A DNA stretch of 19,639 bases from Candidatus Hydrogenedentes bacterium CG07_land_8_20_14_0_80_42_17 (GTDB lineage: Bacteria; UBA8481), in NCBI GenBank assembly GCA_002780065.1, contig PEWQ01000110.1:1089-20727 (forward strand). The letters are read 5' to 3'. The position numbers and the translations under genes are program-made. Below the pieces are notes generated by a model, which did not search any database, had not been told where the DNA came from, and saw only the letters and a list, made by a program, of their open reading frames with translations. Shown here one piece after another: positions 1-8,416 of this stretch (within the stretch, counting starts at the first letter, position 1; the number at the start of each line of letters is the position of its first letter).

Positions 1-23
1 GGGCTGGGCCTGTTTAGCTTGCG

Positions 24-102
24 TAGCCCAAAGCCTGCGACTACCGTTCGAGCGCCATAACTACATAGCCCAAAACCTGCGGCTACCCTTGTTACCATAA
101 CT
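24..102. repeat. Two REP-like direct repeat copies
   Basis: Two 22-bp copies lie at 24-45 and 66-87 and differ at only two positions (20/22 identical by eye). Each is followed by a related tail ending in CCATAACT. Each copy has short complementary ends: GTAG/CTAC at 23-26 and 41-44 in the first, TAGCC/GGCTA at 66-70 and 81-85 in the second. They could fold into small hairpins. A further GGCTAC at 107-112 may be the remnant of a third copy. GTAG-footed short hairpins in pairs are typical of REP sequences mobilised by RAYT transposases, but no transposase is present here, so that label is inference. The repeats lie just downstream of the ATPase gene's stop codon and might also stop or stabilise its transcript. 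Confidence 0.6.
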
Positions 103-169
103 GACCGGCTACAAATGAGATTCTGAAAGTAAATTTCCATGTGGTTTGATCAAGTCCGGTTTAGAATTA

Positions 170-1840
170 TTACAGCTTTTCCTTTTGGCTTGCAGTCTCG
201 TAAATGAGATCAAGTTTTTCTGTAATTTCAGGCTCCAATTCATCAGCTTTTGAAAAGGATGCTAAAATATAATAGTCACTCTTATTAAATAAAATCGGCA
301 TTTTTCTTGTCTGAAAATATTTGCTAAATACTTTATCTAAAAAGTCATCACTTATTTTGGAATTAATCCACCAACTATGATTTTTATCTTTTAACGCCGC
401 AGGCGGAATCTCATCTTTTATTATATCCGCCATTAATTCCGTATCATGTAGAGAAAATAAATCTTTTGATGGTTCTGAAACATAACGCTCAATAACCTCG
501 GGTATAGGCAAATAATTCTCGATTTCGCGCCTTTTCCACATCATCTCTACTAAGTCGTTTTGCTGAAGTTTTGCATTAATTTTATCAAATAAAGCTACGC
601 CTTTTAGTTTAGACACTCCTTCCTGTAATCCATAAAAGTGTTCCCTTGCAACGCTAGGTAAATTGGTAACATATTTAACAAAAGGGCTTTCTAAATAAGG
701 CAATACGGGATGATTTAAAATTTTTGCATACTCTTTCAAAATTGATAGATCTGTTGACCCTTCCAGATATAGAATCCAGCCCTTTTGCTCTGCAAGCAGA
801 TATTGCTCAAATCCAATTGAGGTTAACGATTTTACTAACTGGGATTTATTATTAACAATGTGTGGCTTTCCGATAAAAGCAATAATTGAACTTTTTTCCG
901 TAGCTTCGTCTAATACGGATATAGAATGTGTTGCAATCATCAATTGAGCATTTTCTCGTTTTAATTTTTCCGACAATATATTGAAAACTTGTTTTTGTCT
1001 TAAAATTTCCAGATGGGCATCCGGCTCATCGAGAAGAATTATGGAATTATTATTAGCGTAGATATAGGAAAATATAAGTAAAATTTGATGAAATCCGCGC
1101 CCGCCATTAGAGAGGTCAAATTTTTTTCTGTTTTCTTCATAAGTCATTGTAATTTTTCCCGTAAAAATATCATATTGAGGTTCGTTTATTGTTATTCCAA
1201 ATAATGTTGCTATTATGTTAGTTAATTCATTCCATTTTTCCGGTTTGCTATTTAATACATACCAACAAAGATTTCTTAAAACATCTGCGGTTTTACCTTC
1301 GCCAATACGACTACTTATTGATCCTAATTCCAATTTATCTTCTTCTCCTGCCAATCCGGACATAGGAGGCAAAAGACCGATTTTTTCTCTCAAAGCAAAT
1401 TTTATATTGTCTTCATGATGGTTGTGATTAATTATCCTGCAATAAAAAGATTCCGAATTTGCATAATCAAATTCAAATCCTAATTTCCAATTCTCACCAT
1501 CGGTAAATCCTTCAACTTCGATTTCTATTTTAATATTTATAGTCTGCTTTCCTTTGCTTTTTCCCGATCCTCTTACAACTAAATCTTTCCATAATTGTTT
1601 TGCCGAAGGGACAGGAATATTGATTAAGTCTTTTCTATTAATTGCTACTCCAACTCTTTTTTTTGCTTTCGATTCCTTTTTAGCTTCTGCCCATTTTGCT
1701 AATCCCAAGCTCCATAAAGTAATTGCCTGCAAAATGGAAGATTTACCTGAATTATTAGGGCCAACAAAGACAACAGTTTGAGACAAATCTAAAGTTGCAT
1801 TAAGTTTTTTGAAATTATTTACTCTTATTTTTCTTAACAT
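170..1840 (-). CDS. OLD-like AAA/ABC ATPase with C-terminal TOPRIM-like region
   Basis: This 556-residue protein has an ABC/SMC-type ATPase head and a C-terminal putative nuclease region, as in the OLD (overcoming lysogenization defect) superfamily. Visible motifs are Walker A GPNNSGKSS (27-35), the signature-like LSNGGRG (243-249), Walker B with the D-loop IILLDEPDAHLE (267-278) and the H-loop ATHS (303-306). After the head come YLEGSTD (358-364), which fits the TOPRIM glutamate, then ALFDK (416-420) and WKRREIENYL (435-444), typical of stand-alone AAA proteins with an OLD-type tail. No UvrD-like helicase (GajB) partner lies beside it, so it is not a Gabija pair as seen here. Such proteins are linked to phage defence or DNA metabolism; the substrate is unknown. 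The gene is AT-richer than its neighbours (a sample line is about 28% GC, against about 55% for one in mutS), which suggests transfer. It is divergent from the lipoprotein operon and has its own promoter. Confidence 0.85.
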   Translation of the reverse strand: MLRKIRVNNFKKLNATLDLSQTVVFVGPNNSGKSSILQAITLWSLGLAKWAEAKKESKAKKRVGVAINRKDLINIPVPSAKQLWKDLVVRGSGKSKGKQTINIKIEIEVEGFTDGENWKLGFEFDYANSESFYCRIINHNHHEDNIKFALREKIGLLPPMSGLAGEEDKLELGSISSRIGEGKTADVLRNLCWYVLNSKPEKWNELTNIIATLFGITINEPQYDIFTGKITMTYEENRKKFDLSNGGRGFHQILLIFSYIYANNNSIILLDEPDAHLEILRQKQVFNILSEKLKRENAQLMIATHSISVLDEATEKSSIIAFIGKPHIVNNKSQLVKSLTSIGFEQYLLAEQKGWILYLEGSTDLSILKEYAKILNHPVLPYLESPFVKYVTNLPSVAREHFYGLQEGVSKLKGVALFDKINAKLQQNDLVEMMWKRREIENYLPIPEVIERYVSEPSKDLFSLHDTELMADIIKDEIPPAALKDKNHSWWINSKISDDFLDKVFSKYFQTRKMPILFNKSDYYILASFSKADELEPEITEKLDLIYETASQKEKL

Positions 1841-1848
1841 ACATAATA

Positions 1849-1877
1849 AGAATAATTCATGTCACCTAAACTATCAA
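1849..1877 (-). promoter_or_regulatory. Candidate promoter of the OLD-like ATPase gene
   Basis: On the minus strand, TTGATA (1872-1877, 5/6 to TTGACA) is followed after exactly 17 bp by TATTCT (1849-1854, 4/6 to TATAAT). Only 8 nt separate the -10 from the ATG at 1840, and no Shine-Dalgarno is present. The start site would then fall at or next to the ATG, giving a leaderless mRNA. Inferred from consensus match only. Confidence 0.5.
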
Positions 1878-1904
1878 TTAAAAATCCAACCTGTGTCTTA
1901 ATAA

Positions 1905-1936
1905 TTGCTGTCTATTCCGGCATAAAATGATAAAAT
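1905..1936 (+). promoter_or_regulatory. Candidate promoter of the lipoprotein-pgm-mutS-mutL operon
   Basis: TAAAAT (1931-1936, 5/6 to TATAAT) ends 8 nt before the ATG at 1945. The best -35-like element, TTGCTG (1905-1910), is 20 bp upstream of it, longer than ideal, so the -35 is weak. There is no Shine-Dalgarno before the ATG, again suggesting a very short or absent leader. The region is AT-rich, so chance matches are possible. Confidence 0.35.
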
Positions 1937-1944
1937 AACTTATT

Positions 1945-2403
1945 ATGAGTAGCGCAATAAAATGTAAAAGAAAAAGTATTTTCATGGTTGCATTGTTATC
2001 AATTACTTTTTTAACTGTGTCTGCGTGTTCGGCTCCAATACGCGATACTGAAGCTAAATTGAATACTACTGCTTTTGCTCTGCCTTTTGAAATGAAGTCG
2101 GGTAGGGAAGAATACAAGTGGCTGTCAGAGGGGATTAGCATAACCTTCAACGACAGATTCCGAAGGAGAGGTATTCTTGCCGGTTCTACCGAAACTGCGA
2201 GAATTTGTGTAACCGGAGAATATTGGGTCAGAGATGACAGAATCATCGTGACTGCTGTGGCAGGAAAAAGAATTCGAACATTTGGGACTTATCAATGGGA
2301 ATGGAATTCTAATGCTGACGAAACTCTAATGCCATTTTTATTTTCCCTCGTGAGCGAAGTAGAAAAAGATATGGAAAACAAAGGATATATTTCGAGAAGA
2401 TGA
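1945..2403 (+). CDS. Small predicted lipoprotein, unknown function
   Basis: This 152-residue protein begins with a basic n-region (KCKRK), a hydrophobic stretch and the lipobox VSAC, placing the lipidated cysteine at residue 28 in this reading. It is therefore predicted to be exported by Sec and anchored in a membrane. The mature part is hydrophilic with several charged and aromatic residues, and I recognise no family. An internal ATG at 1984 would give a shorter but still plausible signal peptide; the first ATG is kept because it supplies the positive n-region and sits 8 nt after a -10-like box. The stop overlaps the next gene's ATG (ATGA), so it is almost certainly co-transcribed and probably translationally coupled with the phosphohexomutase. 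That link does not reveal its role. Confidence 0.75.
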   Translation: MSSAIKCKRKSIFMVALLSITFLTVSACSAPIRDTEAKLNTTAFALPFEMKSGREEYKWLSEGISITFNDRFRRRGILAGSTETARICVTGEYWVRDDRIIVTAVAGKRIRTFGTYQWEWNSNADETLMPFLFSLVSEVEKDMENKGYISRR

Positions 2404-3917
2404 CTTCTACTTCAGGCCTGCGTTTTGGGACAAGCGGCCTAAGAGATACAGTCGAGCGAATGACCGATTTGGAATGCTACGTTGCGACTCGTGGATTTCT
2501 CGATTATCTTTCCTCGATAAATAAATTCACTTCGAATATGAAAGTTCCTATAGCCGGAGACCTTCGCCCAAGCACTCGCAGAATTCGAAGAGCTGTTGCT
2601 CTTGCAATCAGAGATTCCGGCGGAATTGTCGACGATCAAAGTCTTGCTTCGAGCCCAGCGCTTTGCCTTTACGCATTGAACCGCGGAATTCCTAGTATTA
2701 TGGTTACGGGCAGCCACATTCCCGCAGATCGAAACGGAATTAAATTTACTATGCCTGACGGCGAAGTTATGAAATCTGACGAGTCGGAAATTTTGAATTG
2801 CATCGAATCTCAACGAAAAAAATTGCCTCTGCTATTTTCTAACGACGGAAAATTTCTACCGGAGATAGAAAAAGAAGCTGAACGACTGCTATGGCACTCT
2901 GAAGAATTGCGTTCTGCAGATTTCGAATACTGTGAGCGTTACATTTCGTTTTTTGGGAAGTGCCTTTCTGAAATAAAAATGTTTTTTTATCAGCATTCTG
3001 CCGTAGGGCGCTCTGCAGTGACAAATATTTTTTCTGCTCTTAGCGCCGAACTTTTTGCTTCACCGAAGAGCGATGATTTTGTAGCGATCGATACTGAGAG
3101 CGTATCGAAAAACACTCTGGACATTTTCAGGAAGGTAATGGACGAAGAGGGAATAGATATTGGAATTACGACTGATGGTGATTCTGACCGGCCTTTGCTT
3201 GTATACCGAGAACTCGATGGAACTATAACTCATTTGACAGGCGATATTCTCGGTCTGCTGTCAGTGATTGCGCTCCGGCATTTTGGAGTGAAAATCAATT
3301 CCGTTGTTGTTCCGATATCGGCAAACGATGCAATTCAAAAGAAGCTTGAGTCCGAAGGCATATCGGTGCACGCGACCAAAATCGGTTCGCCTTATGTGAT
3401 CGCGGAAATGAACAAAGAGATAGCTAATGGAAAAAATTCAGTTGCGTGGGAATCAAACGGCGGATTCATACTTGGAACAGATATATTTTTGAATGGAAGT
3501 AAATTAAGAGCGTTGCCTACTCGAGATTCAATGCTTCCTCTGATTTTGACTTTGTCTTATGCAAAATATATTGGAAAGAGTATTTATCAAATAGTTTCTG
3601 AATTGCCCATGCGGTTCACTGCGGCTGATCTAATCAAAAACTTTCCGAATGAAAAGGGGAGAGCAGTAATTGAATCTTTGACGCATGAAAGATTGAAGAG
3701 AGTTTTACATAATGCCGGACTAATTACGTCGATTCAAAATATAAACTATTTGGACGGAGTTAGAATTTTATTTGAAAACGGTGAAGTAATGCATTTCAGA
3801 CCCTCGGGAAATGCTCCGGAGTTCAGATGCTACGCTGTAGCGGACTCAAAAAAACGCGCGGAAGAAATTGTAGAGTTCGGGTTAAAAAAAGTGATACCAT
3901 TGCTAATTGAAGATTAG
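2400..3917 (+). CDS. Alpha-D-phosphohexomutase (phosphomannomutase/phosphoglucomutase family)
   Basis: The enzyme interconverts hexose 1- and 6-phosphates through a phosphoserine intermediate in the cytoplasm, feeding nucleotide-sugar synthesis. All four family signatures are visible in its 505 residues: the N-terminal GTSGLRD (10-16), the active-site loop TGSHIPADR with the phosphorylated Ser105, the metal loop DGDSDR (259-264), and the C-terminal phosphate-binding RPSGNAPEFR (467-476). The sugar-recognition loop reads ESNGG (351-355) followed by LPTRD, rather than the classic GEMSG. I recognise this as a subgroup variant, so sugar specificity (mannose, glucose or glucosamine) cannot be called. 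The start ATG overlaps the lipoprotein stop by 4 bp and leaves only 9 residues before GTSGLR, which supports it. It lies 18 bp upstream of mutS. Confidence 0.92.
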   Translation: MTSTSGLRFGTSGLRDTVERMTDLECYVATRGFLDYLSSINKFTSNMKVPIAGDLRPSTRRIRRAVALAIRDSGGIVDDQSLASSPALCLYALNRGIPSIMVTGSHIPADRNGIKFTMPDGEVMKSDESEILNCIESQRKKLPLLFSNDGKFLPEIEKEAERLLWHSEELRSADFEYCERYISFFGKCLSEIKMFFYQHSAVGRSAVTNIFSALSAELFASPKSDDFVAIDTESVSKNTLDIFRKVMDEEGIDIGITTDGDSDRPLLVYRELDGTITHLTGDILGLLSVIALRHFGVKINSVVVPISANDAIQKKLESEGISVHATKIGSPYVIAEMNKEIANGKNSVAWESNGGFILGTDIFLNGSKLRALPTRDSMLPLILTLSYAKYIGKSIYQIVSELPMRFTAADLIKNFPNEKGRAVIESLTHERLKRVLHNAGLITSIQNINYLDGVRILFENGEVMHFRPSGNAPEFRCYAVADSKKRAEEIVEFGLKKVIPLLIED

Positions 3918-3935
3918 GTTTTAAAGGAAAGACTG

Positions 3936-6542
3936 ATGGCAGATGAGACTCCACTTCTAAAGCAATATCGCGCTGTCAAGGCGGAGCATCCTGATGCAAT
4001 TTTGATGTATCGCATCGGAGATTTCTTTGAGATGTTCGAAAGGGACGCTGAAATTGCGGCGCGTGAGCTGGAATTGACTTTGACCTCGAAGCCAATGGGA
4101 AAGGCCGGCCGGCTTCCTCTTGCCGGCGTGCCGCATCATGCAGTTGAATCTTACATTGCAAGACTAATTCGCAAAGGATATCACGTAGCGCTATGCGACC
4201 AAACTGAAGATCCTAAAAAAGCGAAAGGACTTGTCAAAAGAGAAGTCGTTCGAATAATTACTCCAGGCACATATTCAAGCTCCGACGGCAGAGAAAATAA
4301 ATTCATTGCCGCATTTAATTTTGTCTCGGATGATACTTCGAAAAAACATAAAAAATATTCTCTCGCTATTTGTGATCTATTGACAGGAGAGATGTATTAC
4401 GGCATCTACGACACTTTAGACGAAATAAACAGCGCTCTTGCCGGATTTAGAACATCCGAAATATTAATCCCTGATTCGAACCGCTCAATCGATAATCAAT
4501 CGATTGACGATTTTTTACTTTCATTCGGTTTTGAAACTCATATTACCAAACTGCCTTCATGGAGATTTGGCGCATCACATGGTGAAGAAGTTCTGAAGAA
4601 TCATTTCGGAGTTGAAACTCTAATTGCTTTTGAACTCGATGAGAATGCATTGTCCGCGCTCGGCGCGCTCTTCTCATACCTCATAGAAACTCAAAAGTCT
4701 TCTCTAAAACACATTGCTGTTCTGACAAGAATAGGATTGAACGATACAGTTAAAATCGATGCCGCCACACTGCTTCAATTAGAGATATTAGATTCTCCTT
4801 CACGCGATACCGAAGCAACTCTCCTTTCATCTATGGATAAAGCGGTTACTGCTATGGGTTCCAGACTTATTGCGCGCAGAATTGCGGCTCCAATCAGAGA
4901 TGCTGTAGAGATCAGAAAGCGATTGGACGCAGTTGAAGCCTTCTTTTCAGACAGCATCATGAGAGCGGAAATGAGAACACTTTTGAAGAAGGTTTACGAT
5001 TTGGAACGGCTTTCCGGCAAGGTTGCGCTCGGCAGAATCACTCCTCATGAGGTCGTTGCTCTGGCAAGTTCGCTTGAAGCGATACCTGCAATAATAAATG
5101 CGGCAGACCATCCGGCTCTTGAAGATATTAAAAATGATGTAGACCCGATTCCTGAATTAATCGAGCTCATACGAAAGAAGCTTGTTGAAAATCCTCCGCT
5201 TGATATTGGAGAGGGTCCGCTTTTTAGAGATGGAGTCAATTCGTTACTTGACGAATTGAGATACGGGTCGCGAGAGTCGAGGCAGTGGATTGCAGGGCTT
5301 CAGGAGAGGGAGCGAGCAAGAACAGGCATCTCTTCTTTGAAAGTTGGATTCAATAATGTTTTTGGATATTTCATAGAGGTGACGAAAGCAAATCTTGATA
5401 AAGTGCCTTCTAACTATATCAGAAAGCAGACAATGACAAGTGCCGAGCGTTATTACACTGAAGAGTTAAAGCATCATGAAGAGATTGTGCTCGGCGCAAA
5501 AGAGAAGATTACGGAATTAGAGATAGAACTTTTTAATCGATTGAGAGAAGAAATTTTAATTTTCCTGCCCAGAATCCAGAAAACAGCTCATAAGATCGCC
5601 GTATTCGATTTATCTGCGGCGTTCGCTCAAGCGGCGGCGGATCGACATTACACGAAACCTGATGTTATCGAATCCGATGAACCGTTCATCAGGATTGAAG
5701 GCGGCCGCCATCCGGTAGTCGAGGCATTACTCTCGGCAGAATCAAGTTTTGTTCCTAATGACACGCTAATGGACTCGAAGAATCGGTTTATGATTTTGAC
5801 CGGCCCGAATATGGCAGGCAAGTCGACTTTTATTCGTCAGACTGCGGTCATAAGCCTGATGGCTCAGGCAGGCTCTTTTGTGCCTGCCGCCAGATGCGTA
5901 ATTTCGCCATTCGACGGCATTTATGCCCGCATAGGCGCTTCGGATAGGCTTGCGCGCGGGCTTTCGACTTTCATGGTAGAGATGATTGAGGCGGCAATGA
6001 TATTGAGAAACGCGACGAAAAAATCGCTGGTCATTCTCGACGAAATTGGACGCGGGACTTCAACGTTTGACGGGCTCGCGATTGCATGGGCGATTGTGGA
6101 GGCGCTCTCATCGCGCGGGTGCATCTCTTTGTTTGCAACTCACTATCATGAACTGACTGCTCTTGCCGAAGAAATTGATGGAGTCTTTAACTGCACAGTT
6201 TCGGTGAAGGAATGGGGAGACAAAATTCACTTTCTTCATGCTATAAGAAACGGAGCGGCGGACAGGTCTTATGGAATTCAGGTTGCGGCGCTTGCAGGAG
6301 TTCCGAAACATGTTTTAGAGCGGGCAAAAAATATTCTTTCTTCCTTAGAAGATGGAGATATGAAACGGCATAGCAGTGAATCGGATCAACTCTCTCTTTT
6401 CTATTCTTCAACTGAGCCGAATGAAACTAATTCTTCAGAAAAAACCGTTCTTGACGAACTGAGCAAACTCGAACCCGATTCTATTTCTCCTAGAGAAGCT
6501 CTCGATTTGATTTCAAAATGGAAGGAGAGTTTGAAGAGCTGA
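3936..6542 (+). CDS. mutS: DNA mismatch repair ATPase MutS
   Basis: MutS scans DNA as a dimer and recruits MutL at mismatches and small loops. The 868-residue length is normal. The mismatch-reading Phe-x-Glu motif is present as FFE (30-32, inside GDFFEMF). The ATPase has Walker A TGPNMAGKS (622-630), Walker B LVILDE (698-703), the signature region RGLSTFMVEM between them, and the H-motif ATHYHEL. Near the C-terminus QLSLF (818-822) matches the beta-sliding-clamp binding motif of MutS proteins. A Shine-Dalgarno AAAGGA at about 3924-3929 precedes the ATG with good spacing. Its stop shares one base with the mutL start (TGATG), giving tight coupling of the two repair genes. Confidence 0.98.
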   Translation: MADETPLLKQYRAVKAEHPDAILMYRIGDFFEMFERDAEIAARELELTLTSKPMGKAGRLPLAGVPHHAVESYIARLIRKGYHVALCDQTEDPKKAKGLVKREVVRIITPGTYSSSDGRENKFIAAFNFVSDDTSKKHKKYSLAICDLLTGEMYYGIYDTLDEINSALAGFRTSEILIPDSNRSIDNQSIDDFLLSFGFETHITKLPSWRFGASHGEEVLKNHFGVETLIAFELDENALSALGALFSYLIETQKSSLKHIAVLTRIGLNDTVKIDAATLLQLEILDSPSRDTEATLLSSMDKAVTAMGSRLIARRIAAPIRDAVEIRKRLDAVEAFFSDSIMRAEMRTLLKKVYDLERLSGKVALGRITPHEVVALASSLEAIPAIINAADHPALEDIKNDVDPIPELIELIRKKLVENPPLDIGEGPLFRDGVNSLLDELRYGSRESRQWIAGLQERERARTGISSLKVGFNNVFGYFIEVTKANLDKVPSNYIRKQTMTSAERYYTEELKHHEEIVLGAKEKITELEIELFNRLREEILIFLPRIQKTAHKIAVFDLSAAFAQAAADRHYTKPDVIESDEPFIRIEGGRHPVVEALLSAESSFVPNDTLMDSKNRFMILTGPNMAGKSTFIRQTAVISLMAQAGSFVPAARCVISPFDGIYARIGASDRLARGLSTFMVEMIEAAMILRNATKKSLVILDEIGRGTSTFDGLAIAWAIVEALSSRGCISLFATHYHELTALAEEIDGVFNCTVSVKEWGDKIHFLHAIRNGAADRSYGIQVAALAGVPKHVLERAKNILSSLEDGDMKRHSSESDQLSLFYSSTEPNETNSSEKTVLDELSKLEPDSISPREALDLISKWKESLKS
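6522..6527 (+). promoter_or_regulatory. Shine-Dalgarno AAGGAG deciding the mutL start
   Basis: AAGGAG lies inside the 3' end of mutS, 14 nt before the ATG at 6542. It is just downstream of the in-frame ATG at 6518, so it cannot serve that earlier codon. The spacing is long but the match is good; GAAGAG at 6533-6538 is a closer, weaker alternative. Together with the canonical MutL N-terminus, it argues for 6542 as the true start. Confidence 0.55.
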
Positions 6543-8290
6543 TGATACACAGACTGGACGAATCAACGATAGTCAGAATTGCCGCTGGCGAGGTAATAGA
6601 GCGGCCTGCGTCGGTAGTTAAGGAATTGGTCGAGAATTCTTTGGACGCCGGCGCTAAAAATATTTCTATACGAATTGAACGCGGCGGTCTTGGGCTCATT
6701 GAAATTTCGGATGACGGAATCGGCATGACGGAAGAAGAGCTGCCTATTGCAATAGAACGGCACGCGACATCAAAGATAGTATCTGCCGACGATTTGGAAA
6801 ATATTTCCACAATGGGATTTCGTGGAGAAGCTCTTTCAGCTATTTCTGCCGCCGGACATTTAACAATTGTGACAAAGAAAAAAGGCTCGGAAGGCCGGAT
6901 GCTGAAACTTTCTGACTCGTGGAAGCCAAATGACAAAGCCGGAATTGAAATATTACCTCAGGGTAGAGCAGAAGGGACAACTGTGATTCTCAGAAACCTT
7001 TTTCAAAAAACTCCTGCTCGATTAAAATTCATGAAGTCTGAAACTGCAGAATTTTCGAAAATTTCTGAAATTGCTGAAAGAATAGCTCTAGCGCGGAATG
7101 ACGTTTCGATTGAATTATTTCGTGAAGGTAAAAAAATATTCAGAACTCCAGGCACAGGCGATTTACGCGCCACCGTTTCGGAACTTTTTGGAGCAGACCT
7201 TGCGAAAGAATTGATAGAAGTTTCTGAGCGCGGTGGAGATATTATTATTGAAGGAGCAATTGCTCCTCAGCATATTTCGCGCAAGAATCGAACCGGACTT
7301 TACTACAATATATCAGGAAGACCGATTGCTGATAAAAGCATCGTTCACGCGATTGTGCAGGCTTATGAAGGCATTATGCCTCAGGGAAATTTTCCAATCG
7401 CTTTCATATCGATTGCAATACCTCCTTCAGATGTCGATGTAAATGTGCATCCCGCAAAAGCGGAAGTCCGATTCAAAGATCCTTCTAAAATTCATCGCGT
7501 CATTGTTCAGGTTTTGAGGTCGAGACTGCAGAGAGGCATTTCTGTAAAACCAATTTCGAATGATGATTTTAATTTGCAGGCTTCTAAAATTGATAGAGAT
7601 TCAAATGCGCCTTATCGCAATCAGGTTTTCTCCGCAATTTTTGATTATGAGACTAAAAGGGAAAATCTTGGCACAATTACTCCAATAAAAGAAATTTCTG
7701 ATGAGAGATTATCATTGCGATTTATTGGTGAGATTGCCGGCAGATTTATTTTAGCTGAAGGGTTTGACGGACTCTACCTAATTGACCAGCATGCGGCTCA
7801 TGAGAGAGTTATCTTCGACAAATTGATGATTCAGATTCAGAATGAAGAGATTGTTTCCGCCCCATTTTTGACTCCTATGCTGATAGAAGTTACTCCGTCC
7901 GAACGCGCGATAGCTGAGGATGCTGTCGAATTATTTTCTGAAATTGGTTTCGAAATTGAAATATGGCCGGACTCTATTGCGATTAAATCAGTACCGGCGC
8001 TTTTTGCTAATCTTGCTAAGGCAGATGAAATTATCAGGAGCGTCATTGAAAATTTAAAGGAGATCGGAGTTGGAGGAAATGAATCAGAATTGAAAGCTCC
8101 TTATCATAAAATCGCAAAACTTGCATGTAAAGCCGCTGTGAAGGGAACAGAGCGAATGACTGCCGAAGAAGCATCAAAACTTATTTCCGATTTACTTTCG
8201 ACAACTGATCCCTCGGCCTGCCCTCACGGTAGACCTACTATGATCAAACTTACAATCGAAGAATTGGATAAGCGATTTTTGAGGACATAA
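6542..8290 (+). CDS. mutL: DNA mismatch repair protein MutL, endonuclease type
   Basis: MutL is the GHKL ATPase that links MutS recognition to strand incision. From the ATG at 6542 the protein has 582 residues and begins MIHRLDESTIVRIAAGEV, matching the canonical MutL N-terminus; the ATG at 6518 would only add 8 non-conserved residues. GHKL motifs are visible: ELVENSLDAGA (motif I), DDGIGM (II), GFRGEAL (III) and GTTV (IV). The C-terminal domain carries endonuclease-type motifs: DQHAAHE (415-421), ACKAAVKG, and CPHGRP (560-565). The last acidic position of the DQHA(X)2E(X)4E motif is Asp426 rather than Glu, a conservative change. No mutH is seen, which fits an intrinsic nicking activity. The gene follows mutS with a one-base overlap. 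A small inverted-repeat element begins immediately after its stop codon. Confidence 0.97.
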   Translation: MIHRLDESTIVRIAAGEVIERPASVVKELVENSLDAGAKNISIRIERGGLGLIEISDDGIGMTEEELPIAIERHATSKIVSADDLENISTMGFRGEALSAISAAGHLTIVTKKKGSEGRMLKLSDSWKPNDKAGIEILPQGRAEGTTVILRNLFQKTPARLKFMKSETAEFSKISEIAERIALARNDVSIELFREGKKIFRTPGTGDLRATVSELFGADLAKELIEVSERGGDIIIEGAIAPQHISRKNRTGLYYNISGRPIADKSIVHAIVQAYEGIMPQGNFPIAFISIAIPPSDVDVNVHPAKAEVRFKDPSKIHRVIVQVLRSRLQRGISVKPISNDDFNLQASKIDRDSNAPYRNQVFSAIFDYETKRENLGTITPIKEISDERLSLRFIGEIAGRFILAEGFDGLYLIDQHAAHERVIFDKLMIQIQNEEIVSAPFLTPMLIEVTPSERAIAEDAVELFSEIGFEIEIWPDSIAIKSVPALFANLAKADEIIRSVIENLKEIGVGGNESELKAPYHKIAKLACKAAVKGTERMTAEEASKLISDLLSTTDPSACPHGRPTMIKLTIEELDKRFLRT

Positions 8291-8416
8291 GGGGTCAGGC
8301 TTGAACTTTTTTACTTTTTTTGTAACCACGAATAGAAATACTTCTAATTAGAGTTATAAATGCCACAAGTTTTTGAAATGAAAAAAGAAAAAGTAAAAAA
8401 GTTCAAGCCTGACCCC
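8291..8416. mobile_element. Small MITE/REP-like inverted-repeat element between mutL and glyQ
   Basis: A 126-bp non-coding element has perfect 29-bp terminal inverted repeats. The left arm (8291-8319) begins GGGGTCAGGCTTGAACTTTT and the right arm (8388-8416) is its exact reverse complement. The 68-bp centre is AT-rich with no evident gene. It is flanked by TAA on both sides (8288-8290 and 8417-8419), which could be a 3-bp target duplication; the left TAA is the mutL stop codon. Ends of the GGGGTCAGG type remind me of repeat families dispersed in bacterial genomes and mobilised in trans, but I cannot verify that here. As RNA it would form a long hairpin, with no clean U-tract after it, so it may stall transcription or block RNA decay without being a standard terminator. 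Confidence 0.75.

Noticed and set aside
416-720. Loss of a TOPRIM DxD motif in the OLD-like ATPase as a finding
   Set aside because: The ALFDK pattern seems usual for this stand-alone subfamily as I recall it, so the absence of a classic DxD is not convincing evidence of degeneration.
170-1840. Gabija GajA call for the OLD-like ATPase
   Set aside because: No UvrD/GajB-like helicase gene is adjacent on the visible side, and the tail motifs fit stand-alone AAA proteins better.
2999-3110. Possible break in the phosphohexomutase
   Set aside because: All four family motifs are in one uninterrupted frame of normal length, so there is no frameshift.
6518-6541. Earlier in-frame ATG for mutL
   Set aside because: It would add eight residues absent from MutL proteins and lies upstream of the Shine-Dalgarno. 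ATG 6542 gives the canonical N-terminus.
6490-6936. 148-residue minus-strand open frame
   Set aside because: Antisense shadow of the mutS-mutL junction; serine-rich low-complexity translation typical of a wrong frame.
8291-8416. Inverted repeat as a simple intrinsic terminator
   Set aside because: The 29-bp perfect arms are separated by a 68-bp centre, and no U-tract follows the right arm. The form fits a mobile or REP-like element better, although it may still affect transcription.
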